The notes beneath the pieces are model-generated. The model was not told where the DNA came from, did not search any database, and was given only the letters and a program-made list of their open reading frames with translations. Of a DNA stretch of 64,000 nt, positions 1 to 10,200 are shown piece after piece. A program made the translations under genes and the position numbers. The stretch comes from Macrosoma leucophasiata. Lineage: Eukaryota; Arthropoda; Insecta; Lepidoptera; Hedylidae. Positions within the stretch are counted from its first letter, which is position 1. Every line of letters begins with the position of its first letter. The DNA lies in assembly GCA_036365455.1 (NCBI GenBank), contig JAWQUS010000017.1, positions 6,448,001 through 6,512,000 on the forward strand. The letters run 5' to 3'.

Positions 1-602
1 TCTCATTCAAGCTAGCTAAGGTCCTTTTCGTATGAAGTTACAAATTTTTTTTTAGTAACACGTTCGTACTTTCTTCATGATAAAATAAATATATTTAATG
101 TAAATCAACACCAAATATCTCTATATATTTTATATAAAACTGGTCGATTCGAACTCATTAAGACACTTAAATTATGTAATGAAGGTGGCAAACTAAACAA
201 GCAAGTTTTCCAGTTATAATATCTAACAATTACGAATTTCTATACAAGCTATCATCCCCTCTTTAACCTTTTCAACCCCTTTTTGGCGATACAAATTTGG
301 TAGCCTATGTTCTTTCTCAAATTTAACTCTATCTCTATACCAAATTTCATTAAAATCGGTTCAGTCGTTTGGACGTGAAAGCGTAAAAGACAGACAGAGT
401 TACTTTCGCATTCATATAATAATATAATAATAGCAGGAAGCAGGGATTACACAATATTTTAGGCCAAGGCCATTCAAATGGAATTTCAGGCTGTTAAGGG
501 AGAACCAATGTTTTTTTTTTCGATTTTTTAGACAATTTAACATTTTTATACCTCTTAGGTGATACGAAGTTTGTCGGGGCAGCTAGTATATCTATAATAT
601 AT
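1..602. other. AT-rich repeat debris
   Basis: No gene seen. Positions about 278-425 carry a widespread lepidopteran segment (ATTTCATTAAAATCGGTT ... CAGACAGAGTTACTTTCGCA), and a Helitron-like 3' end (GGGGCAGCTAG) lies at 576-586. Confidence 0.5.
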
Positions 603-774
603 AAGTCGGGTTTTCCTTCCTGATGCTATAATTCCAGAATGCACGAACCGATTTTCACGGTTTTGCATTCGTTGGAAAGGTCTCGGGCTCCGCGAGGTTT
701 ATAGCGAAGAAAATTCAGGAAAAATTATATATAAAACGACATCCACGCGGGTGAAGCCGCGGGGCAACAGCTAG
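603..774 (+). mobile_element. Helitron-like 3' end, copy 1
   Basis: Ends with a GC hairpin (CCACGCGGGTGAAGCCGCGG), about 8 nt, then CTAG followed by T. A hairpin followed by CTRR with insertion before T is the Helitron 3'-end signature. About 170 bp, repeated directly at 791-953. Confidence 0.6.
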
Positions 775-790
775 TCTAGTATATAAAAAT

Positions 791-953
791 AAGTCGGGTT
801 TTCCTTCCTGACGCTATAATTCCAGAACGCATGAACCGATTTCCACGGTTTTGCATTCGTTGGAAAGGTCTCGGGCTCCGTGAGGTTTATAGCAAAAAAA
901 AAACAGGATTATAAAACGACATCCACGCGAGCGAAGCCGCGGGCAACAGCTAG
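791..953 (+). mobile_element. Helitron-like 3' end, copy 2
   Basis: Near-identical to 603-774, same orientation, with the same hairpin and CTAG terminus at 950-953. Tandem 3' ends are common in Helitron families. Confidence 0.6.
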
Positions 954-1030
954 TATTTTTTTTTATCAATTGAAACAAGATCTGTTCGCTAATTTTCATC
1001 GCGAGAGGTGACAATAACACAATTTTAAAA

Positions 1031-1290
1031 ATTGTTTTATATTATTTCGCATTAACACATGCTTGTGAAATATATTTTATTTAAAGAAAAATGGAATTAT
1101 AAATTTGACTTCAGGCGAGACTCGAACTCGCGGCCTACTGGAAATCTAGTCCAGCCGCTCTTCCAATTCTCGCTCTTCCAAAAATTTCTTCCGAGTCTCG
1201 CCTGAAGTCAAATTTTTCTCTCCATTTTTCTTTAAATAAAATATATTTCACAAGCATGTGTTAATGCGAAATAATATAAAACAATTATTA
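1031..1290. repeat. Palindromic pair of tRNA-like repeat halves
   Basis: Left arm (about 1031-1135) and right arm (about 1190-1290) are inverted copies of the same repeat: a T-arm-like CGAACTCGCGGCC / tRNA 3' half and flank TTCACAAGCATGTGTTAATG. The middle holds a partial second tRNA-like 5' half. It would fold as a long snap-back. Confidence 0.6.
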
Positions 1291-1318
1291 AGGGTAAAAG
1301 CGACTTCTTAACGATATT

Positions 1319-1545
1319 CAATAAACTGCAGTCTATTATATCGGTTGCCTAACTAGCATAGTTGGCAATAGATGGCGCTGCTACTACCATAAAGCAATGC
1401 AATAAATGTGAAGGAAAGATTTGACAAATCGGGCAGGACTTCAGTAGCTCAATTGGAAGAGCGGCTGGACTAGATTCCCAGTAGGCCGCGAGTTCGAGTC
1501 TCGCCTGAAGTCAATTTTTTCTTTCCATTTTCCTTTAAATAAAAT
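1319..1545 (+). repeat. tRNA-like dispersed repeat, copy 1
   Basis: A head region (CTATTATATCGGTTGCCTAA ... GATGGCGCTGCT) is followed by a tRNA-like unit and an AT-rich tail. The same arrangement recurs at 3567-4012. Confidence 0.6.
1437..1512 (+). tRNA. tRNA-like sequence (probable SINE/pseudogene, central triplet AGA)
   Basis: 76 nt that fold as a cloverleaf: acceptor GACTTCA/TGAAGTC, D-arm GCTC...GAGC, anticodon arm CTGGA-CTAGATT-CCCAG with one mismatch, T-arm GCGAG-TTCGAGT-CTCGC. The anticodon position would be AGA (Ser), yet there is no long variable arm as Ser tRNAs need, and it is embedded in a repeat. More likely a tRNA-derived repeat than a working gene. Confidence 0.4.
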
Positions 1546-1946
1546 ACAATTTTAAAACATAACGTCACTGAAATTATATCCACTGTTACAAGCGTTAATA
1601 AATTCGATAGAATTGCGTTACGTATAATATCCTTTCGCACCATTCCACATAAATTTGTAAGCAAAGAATTAATACAAAAATTGCCGATGAAAAAGGCAGC
1701 CTTGAAGCGGCGATACTGTAAAAAGACTATTAGGGGCCAATATTATTTGGATGAAACATTCAAAGGCGTATTATCTCAAATTATTTCAGCTTTAAGAGGG
1801 GAGAAGTGAATTAAATTCCATGAACTTAAGAAACTCTTCAAGCGTTACTTAATATCCTGCAGGGCGTTTGGTTGAACACAGAATTTATTTAACCAACTAA
1901 ATCTCGGATAACACGGCGTGAAAATTACCTTGAAATATATTATGTA

Positions 1947-2211
1947 ATTTTTTTTATGTACCTAATGGAATAGGCACACTAACATGCGGTTAACATTGAT
2001 ATTAAGTGATGACTGCAGCCTATATATAGACTTACACTAAGACCAAGGTCAAAATGCAGATGCGTAACCACTCCTGAGGCCTGATGTGTTATGCCTCTGT
2101 GCCAGAAATTACAGGACCGTACATAACCTGACTGGAACACGATAGTGCTGAACACTACACACTGCTGGTGAAGTGCGCGCGAGCTCCGTCACTGGAGCTC
2201 TACCACGAGTA
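1947..2211 (-). repeat. SINE-B copy (degenerate)
   Basis: Minus-strand copy of the window's commonest repeat. Consensus order: CTCCAGTGACGGAGCTCGCG, GTGTTCAGCACTATCGTG, ACGGCCCTGTAATTTCCGGC, CTTAGGCCTCAGGAGTGG, CATCTGCATTTTGACC, GGCTGCAGTCATCACTTAAC, CTTGTTTGCCACTTCCATTA and poly(A). Confidence 0.7.
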
Positions 2212-2259
2212 AAAAGTGTTTAATAGTTCATGATATTTTCGTTCAACCGTCTTTCATTT

Positions 2260-3162
2260 AGGTTCGGTTGCACCAAAATATTGAAAGTTATTGTTACCAT
2301 AAAAGGAGATGTTGCAAGAATGTATGAACCTCCGGCCATGTATTGTACACAATATCATTAAACAGGCATAATCAATATAAAAACGTTTCTTACTGCATAT
2401 TTTCACTTATTGAGTTTTGTTTGCAGTTACAAAACATTATTTGCAGTTAGAATTGCTACTCAAAACCAACATGGCGAATATGGCGGGCGATGTCATTTTG
2501 ACATTTTCATTTTTTGAATTGTTTTTTGATTATAATACTTGGAGAAAAAAAGTTATATTTTCTAAATACTATCGAAACAGATTGATCCCAAGCGTCGGCT
2601 GTATCGCCGCCATGTTGAACATAGTTGAAAATGATAAAATCGTTTGTTAAACACGTCTTCAAAAAATGGGTAAACTAAAGAAGAATCCAAAAACAATACA
2701 ATTAATTTATTCAAGAATATATTTTAGAGTTACAACCACATTTAATTCAAACAATTTTATCAGTTTCAACTATGTTAAACATGGCGACGATACAGTCGAC
2801 ATTTGGGATCAATCAATTTTGGTAGTATTTAGAAAATATTACTTTTTTCTCCAAGTTCTATAATCAAAATACAATTTAAAAAATGAAAATGTCAAAATGA
2901 CATCGCCCGCCATATTCGCCATGTTAGTTTTGAGTTGCAATTCTAACTGCAAATTATGTTTTGTAACTGCAAATAAAGCTAAATAAGTGAAAATATGCAG
3001 TAAAAAAAGTTTTTATATTGATTTTGCCTGTTTATGATATTGTGTACAATACATGGCCGGAGGTCCATACATTTTTGCAACATCTCCTTTATTAAAGTTC
3101 AAAAAATATGTAAAATTTTACAAGACTTTAACTATAACAAAAATGTTGGTGCAAGCGAACCT
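2260..3162. mobile_element. 903-bp foldback / long-TIR element
   Basis: Two arms of roughly 400 bp, in inverted orientation, make up nearly the whole element. Ends are AGGTTCGGTTGCACCAA and TTGGTGCAAGCGAACCT; internal landmarks such as AACATGGCGAATATGGCGGG recur inverted. No coding capacity is evident, so it is a non-autonomous DNA transposon (MITE/foldback). Confidence 0.75.
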
Positions 3163-3189
3163 TAATGTCTATATAGTTTTATTTGTGGT

Positions 3190-3510
3190 TATTTACTAAT
3201 AACGTAACGTAACTTCACGCCTATAATCTCCGAAGAGGAAGGCAAAGGTAAATGCATGCATTCAAGTATACCTGCAAACACCCACGATTCGCCGGTTACG
3301 TTTTGGCCCATGTAACCGGTGGCGAGCCTGATGATATCTCCGAGCATATTTGCAAACTTCGAGGTACAGGGAAATTTCCAGAAAATGGAAAAAGCCCAAT
3401 AGAATCAGAGATAAAGAATTTTGCACCATTATCTCTGATAGCCCCCTACCCGGGAATCGAACCCAGGACCTCAGCGTAGTTGTAGATGTCTGCTACCACT
3501 AGGCTAGTCA
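3190..3510 (-). repeat. tRNA-derived SINE (SINE-C)
   Basis: Minus-strand copy of a SINE whose head has a pol III A box (TAGCCTAGTGG type) and B box GGTTCGATTCC, here seen as GGGAATCGAACCC near 3450. The body includes CACCCACGATTCGCCGGTTA and the end CGTAACTTCACGCC. Confidence 0.75.
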
Positions 3511-3566
3511 ATAACTTTTTTTTTTAGTGTTTACTAATATAAAAAATATATATATTCAATAAACTG

Positions 3567-4012
3567 AAAAGTCTATTATATCGGTTGCCTAACTAGCATA
3601 GTTGGTAATAGATGGCGCTGCTGCTACCATAAAGCAATGCAATAGATGTAAAGGAAAGATTTGACAAATCGGGCAGGACTTCAGTAGCTCAATTGGAAGA
3701 GCGGCTGGACTAGATTCCCAGTATGTACGGCCCTGTAATTTCCGGCACAGAGGCATAACACCCTTAGGCCTCAGGAGTGGCAGCGCATCTGCATTTTGAC
3801 CTTGGTCTTTGTGTGGGTGTCTATAGGCTGCAGTCATCACTTAACATCAATGTGAACTGCATGCTTGTTTGCCACTTCCATTACACAAAAAAAAAAAAAA
3901 AAAAAATTAGGCCGCGAGTTCGAGTCTCGCCTGAAGTCAAAAATTTTTCTTTCCATTTTTCTTTAAAAATAAAATATATTTCACAAGCATGTGTTAATGC
4001 GAAATAATATAA
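3567..4012 (+). repeat. tRNA-like dispersed repeat, copy 2, split by SINE-B
   Basis: Same repeat as 1319-1545. The tRNA-like part starts at 3677, is broken after CCCAGTA, and resumes at 3910 with GGCCGCGAGTTCGAGTC, ending at 3938. Confidence 0.7.
3724..3907 (+). mobile_element. SINE-B insertion inside the tRNA-like repeat
   Basis: A 5'-truncated SINE-B begins at TGTACGGCCCTG and ends in about 20 A residues. It sits exactly inside the anticodon/variable region of the tRNA-like repeat. Poly(A) tail and 5' truncation point to LINE-mediated retrotransposition. Confidence 0.75.
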
Positions 4013-4034
4013 AACAATATATATTCACTTTGTA

Positions 4035-4040
4035 TTTATT
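4035..4040 (-). promoter_or_regulatory. Candidate polyadenylation signal AATAAA
   Basis: AATAAA on the minus strand about 100 nt after the stop codon at 4143, the expected place for the 3' end of the four-repeat channel transcript. It lies just outside the neighbouring tRNA-like repeat. Confidence 0.5.
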
Positions 4041-4142
4041 CACTTTTATCTTTTTAATAGACGTTAAATAAAACCATAGATACAAAAGCAATTTCTATTC
4101 GGTTTTCATTGATATGGTTTACTGGTTGCTTGTTGTTGTTGT

Positions 4143-4262
4143 TTACATGCCTATTTCTCTCTTATGCTTTTTTGCAGCTTCATACAAATTCTCTTTGATC
4201 TGCGGATAGCCATCCAAAATATCCTTCCAATCTGTTAGCCTCAGGAACACTAAATCCACAAC
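4143..4262 (-). CDS. Four-repeat channel exon 28 (C-terminus and stop)
   Basis: 39 codons and TAA. Encodes VVDLVFLRLTDWKDILDGYP and then a helix ending KKHKREIGM, the end of CNBD 4. Acceptor CAACAG|GTT. The protein stops soon after the last CNBD helix, with no long tail. Confidence 0.8.
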   Translation of the reverse strand, partial: VVDLVFLRLTDWKDILDGYPQIKENLYEAAKKHKREIGM

Positions 4263-7200
4263 CTGTTGCATAAATATTTAAGGTAGGAGTTCTTACTTAA
4301 CTTCATGCTTACGTATCTTACAGTTTTTTTTCTGATACAGTTTGATCAAAATGTATATATGTTTTGTGATACCCTAAAGAATGCAAGTGCCATAAAATAA
4401 AATATTTACAAAAAAAAATGGAAAAGATACATTAAAAACAGCTATGGAATGTTATCAAGGGAACCTGTAAAACATTTACCGATATTAAAAAAAATAACTC
4501 ACCAGAATAAACATAGCTTTTCATAGTAATAGTAGCCTCTATTATATATGAAACTTTCAATTTTAACTTTCTTAATCAAGTCTAAATATTTTAAGCAACA
4601 GAAAATGTTATTCAGGTTCTCAGGACAATATTTCATCGCTGTTTATAAAAATGTAGGTTTTACTTACCGCACCAATTGCATAAGAATAGGGGTTTAGCTA
4701 AGTAACAGTTTGGCCACTAAATTAAAAAAAACTTAAAAATAGTTTATATACATATTAAGTACAGTAGTCAACAATTAATACTGCGCATCGAGCCTGCGAA
4801 AGAGACGATCGGCTTGTTTCGACTTCGTAGTGCCGTTATCTCTGTTGCACACTGCCTACGTAAGCACTGACAGTCTGGTATTGGTCAAAACTTGATCAAA
4901 ATGGTAGACAAACGTCAAATAGGTACGGTGCGAATGAAATAACGCTCTACAGACCCGAAATAAGCCGAAGTCTCCTTCCTACGCTCGATGTGCAATATTT
5001 ATTGTTGAGCACTGTATATGCGACATAACTAAGCCAATTTGTTTCATCTTATCATACTCACCGTGCGAGCATAATATGAGAATTGGAACGGCGAATTCGG
5101 GAAGAGACCTGGTATCAGTCCAAAATTTCCATTTGTATTCAACAACGATATCATCTTCCTCTCACCACTGCTGTGAAAAGGCAAAGCTTAAATTGAATAA
5201 ACGGTGCTTCAAAGAAAAATGTAAGTAATGTAATCTTTTATTACCTTTTGTCAGTGTGCCATTTCTCGACCTCACCCTCATGAATAAAATACATACAAGC
5301 GAATATATCGCCCGCCTCTACAATGAACTTGCCTGAAAATTTTAACGCCGCATGAATTTTGGTTTTTAGATTGCACTTTGCTTGTAAATTTGATGCAATT
5401 GAATCGTTGCAGGAATTTCAAGTAAAACCGGGTTTTCCTTTCGCTAATTTATACGAACAGTTAATATACGATTTATACTTAACACTGATGAACATAAATA
5501 TTTGAAATTTTGCATCACCGCATTACCTACGAGTAGTATACTTGCCGCTTAATGGTAATGTTCAGCACAATCGTGTTCCGGTCAGGTGGTAATGTACGGC
5601 CCTGTAATTTTCGTCATATTTCCGGAGACATAATCACGCTTACATAACATCTTAGGCCTTAGGAGTGGTAAGCTGGTGCGCATCTGCATTTTGACCTTAG
5701 TCTTATATGCATGTATGTATCTTCAAGCCAGGTCCCTAACGGGGTAGGCAGAGAGTGTAGAGATACATATGCATACATACATACGCATTTAGTAAAAACC
5801 GTCTATTTTTATATTACAAACAGACACTCCAATTTTATTCATTTGTATAGATGTATACAACGTGTAACAGGATTGAATGTACAACCCGAAACTAGTTAGG
5901 TCAGAATCGATAACCGAATCGATTTCGGACATTTTTGATGTAGGTAATATTTTGTCCCAAAGTTAATTAAAATTAAGGAAATTATGGTCACCCATTTGGT
6001 GAACAGTTAATACAAACGAAAATGAGACTAACATCTACCCAAAATAAATTGCTAGTCTCAACAAGTTTATTAGAACTCGTTGAGACGTGCTTTTTATTAT
6101 AAATAATAATTTATAAAATAAAATAGTGGAAAATAAAAATTAATGTTATTACTAGCGAGTGTTAAATAAGGGTGCGCAAGTTACGCTACATTACTATTTT
6201 CGGTTCGTGTTTTATGTGCGGCCGTAGGTAGAGGTAGGGTAAGTATGCATAGGGTCTGCATACTGTTCGTACAAATTGAGGACAAATGAATTCTTAAATA
6301 AAAGTATATTAAATAAATAAACATGTAATTTCAGTTCATATATTATGATTATAGACCGATTTTTTAATCGAGGTGTTAGATAGTGTGCGTTATTCCCGTT
6401 ACATGTTGTAGATGTCCTAAGTGGTCATCAAATCACACAGCAGCCTGTCACCAACCTTTAGCATATACATAAACTATTACCAAGGAATACATTAAAGCTA
6501 TCTCAACCCGTCATGATAACATCGTCATAATTCATTAAGCAAATCTCAGGTGGAATGCTTCTGATACAGCTGACCTCTCTGCATAACCGGCCAATTCGGC
6601 AAATGGACCAGTTGACAGTGCGATAAGGCAGACTAATCTTCGTTAATACGAATGTATATTCAATGTAGATTGACTTAGTTGTAAGGTTATAAATAAATAA
6701 AAATTCATTTATTTGCAGCAATTGACACATAAAGTAAGGTTACTTATCAGTTTAGATATAATAAAACATATGTAATATCAATATGAGCCAAGCGCTGGAA
6801 GCATATTTGCCATAATATAGTTAAGTAATGATCTTCAGAAGCGCGCATGGCCCAGCGGCTGGTGTAGATCGTAAGCGATCTCCTCGGTTAAGCACTACGG
6901 GCGCGGTCGGGTAGTGTGATGGGTGACCGCTAGTGGCAAAATAAATGCGCGTTTCCGTGCTTCGGAGGGCACGTTAAGCCGTCGGTCCCGGTTGCTATCG
7001 ATGGATATCAGTCGTTAAACCTTGTCGGAGGCCTTATGGGCGGTTTGAAAACATCCGACAGTGGGTTAGCCACTAACCCACCCACCTCCACCAATCCGCA
7101 TTGGAGCAGCGTGGTGGAGTAAGCTCCAGGCCTCCCCCCAAAAAAGGGGAGAGACTCGTGCCCAGCAGTGGGACGTATAATGGGTTGCCATTATTATTTA

Positions 7201-10200
7201 TTATTATTAATGATCTTCACACTAGGCAAGCCTGTATCGTGAAGATCTCTTCACGATGATTCATATTATGATATTCCGTCACTTAAGTCATGATTTATAC
7301 ATACGTTGCATACAAATTTCTCCGTAATATAAATAACTACGATCTTAAGACTAACAGCAATAATACATTAACACTAAATTCTCCGATTTATCTATGGCCA
7401 TAGATAAATTGGAAAATTTATCCATAAGTTGGAATATTTTAATTTAGAATTACTACGCCCAATATAATACAATCATGATGACCTTGCCATAATAGAGCGT
7501 GGTCAACCATGCTGAGACTATGCGTTTAGCATCTTTCACAGATTTTCCCTTTACAGTACAATGTCTCAAAACGGAGTTGTAAACGTGCGCTCCAACGTAT
7601 TGACCGAACCGCATTGCGAAAGCAGAATACGATAGGACAATATGTCTTTTAGATGTGGCTCTGATATGTCAGGGAGTTATGCTATACGAGAATGTTTTAA
7701 TAAAGCAAATCGAAAATATTTAGGTAATTATATTTATACCTACATATTATGTAAATACATATGAAACTGTTTCGAAAGATGGACGAGTTGAAACACCGCG
7801 AAATGGCGCAGCCGCATACTACCCGAAATTTTAAAACAAGTAAGGTCTTAGGGGTGGCAATGCATTTTGACCTCTGGTTTTTGTGTACTTTCATAAACGT
7901 TTAATTGTGAGTTTATTATCAACCAAAGCAGGAAATATGTGGAAATATATAATATTCAAACTTACCAGGAAATATGACAACTCGTTGGAATCTCGATACC
8001 ATTTGTCGAATAAAATACTTGGGAAGATCGCATAATACCGGCTGCATTTCCAAATGATGTATATAGAGTGCACCGAATATGTCTTCACGAAGACATTGGG
8101 GTGCATTCAAAGCTAATTCGGGTAACCAGTTTCCTGAAATATGAAAAGTGAGTACCTACGTAACTTCATGCCTGTAATGCATTCAAGCACACATGCAAAC
8201 ACCCACGACTCGCCGGTTACGTTTTGGCCCATGTAACAGGTGGCGAACCTGTTGCCATCTCCGGGCACATAACCAAACTCCGAAGTACTGGGAAACTTCC
8301 AGAAAATTGAAAAATCCCAATAGAACCAGAGATAAAGGATCTTAAACAGTTGTCTCTGATCCGGGAATCGAACCCGAGACTTCCAGCGTAATAGTAGTGG
8401 CTTGCTACCACTACGCTACTGAAGGAACTTACGTAACATCTCTTTTTCTCGAAGCCGTAGTGCAGAAATACTTAGGTAAATTCATGCATTAAAGCTTACA
8501 ATTTTGAGGTTGTAAATTTGAATTTACGGATATCGATTATTTCATTTTTAATAACTAAATCTATACCTAGATTAAATTAATTAAAGAATGGAAAATATGT
8601 TTTGAGTTTACGGTTATCGAATATTTTCATTTTGCATTAATATCAGATCTAAATCTTTCAATTAAATTAAAAAAGAATGAAAAAGATATTTTCGATATAC
8701 GGATATCGAATGTATTTTCATTTTGCATTAAAATATTTAAATCTTAACAGTAAATTAGTAAATTATGAATAATAAAATGGTTTTCAATTTACAGATATCG
8801 AATATTTTCATTTTGCATTAATATCTAAATCTTCACATAAAATAAAAAATACCTAGTGATAAATATGTTTTTAAATACCTCTCTGCCTCCGCCATAACTG
8901 TTCAGTATAGTCTTTGACAGATTGCAATAGTACTGGACACAAACCACTATGTTTCAGATAAGTGGTAAGTTTTTTGACATTGTAATCATATTTAAAATGT
9001 TCACGAAATTTCGAGTACATGGCGTTGATAGACACACTGAAGACCCAAATATCAATAAAGTACATTATTATGTTAATGAATATCTTATAGTACACTTGTC
9101 GAAGATTGAGCGCGACGACCTGCGGTGAAAGATGTCACTGTGAAATCATCATAATATTAAAACATGAAGCAAAAACTTTGGTTTTACGTAAATTGCGCAT
9201 AGGATTATAAAATTTGGCACACGCAAGGGTTAGGTTAGCACTGCAGAATCAATTTGTTCCTCCAGATATGCTACAAACCTATAACGCATATTTATAATCT
9301 AGAGAATATATTTAAAAGGAACATTTTTTCGGGATGAAAAGTATCCTATAATCTAAGTCAGCTAATAATCTGTATAACAAATTTCATCAAAATCCGTTCA
9401 GTGGTTTCGGCATGATTGACGGACACTCATTCAAACAAAGAAACTTTCACATTTATATTATTAGTGTGATTCTCCCCTAATTACCCACACCACTGTTTGT
9501 GGGCGTCTTTGGGGAAGGCTTTGTCCAATAGTGGACGCTTTTCGGCTGGAGTGATAATGATTCAATGTCACCGAAAAAAAAAAACTTACTACGAAAACAC
9601 TTACAATATCCATTTCGGTGTATGTGAATATTACTATGATATATAACATTGAAATTATATAATCATGCTTCCAATCCCGGGGAACTATAAAACTGTACCA
9701 CGTGACATTCCCAATTTTATAATTCTTTGTTAGTCGAGCGCAACCTGAAAGTAAGATTATTATTTTGGTATATGGAAATTGGTAATCAGACGCTCCATCT
9801 CTCTCTCCCTACCTCATCAGGAACTTAATGTGAAGATACATATACAGGGTTATTTGTAACCAGCGTATAATTCTTAAAAGCCAAAGCCACCCTGGCTTTG
9901 GCTCATCAAGACTACCACTTTTGTTATACAACTTTTTCTAATTCAATATTTTTTTTTACCATACAAAAAATTGTAAATAGTAATTTGCAGTTCTAATACT
10001 TCTTAACTTCACGTCACGTAAACAGCTGACGTCTGTACCTATGAAAAATATAACTATGAAACGTAGTACTAACAATTGATAGAAGTCCCATTTGAAACGA
10101 TTTTATTTCTTATCATGTGATGTACTGCGTCTTGGCAAAAGTCATAGAACAAAAGTTGTTAGTCTTAACGTACCTAACTCACCTTCGACGATTTATGCGT

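Noticed and set aside
1437..1512. A functional tRNA-Ser(AGA) gene
   Set aside because: The cloverleaf fits, but there is no long variable arm, the unit is part of a dispersed repeat with several copies, and one anticodon-stem pair is mismatched.
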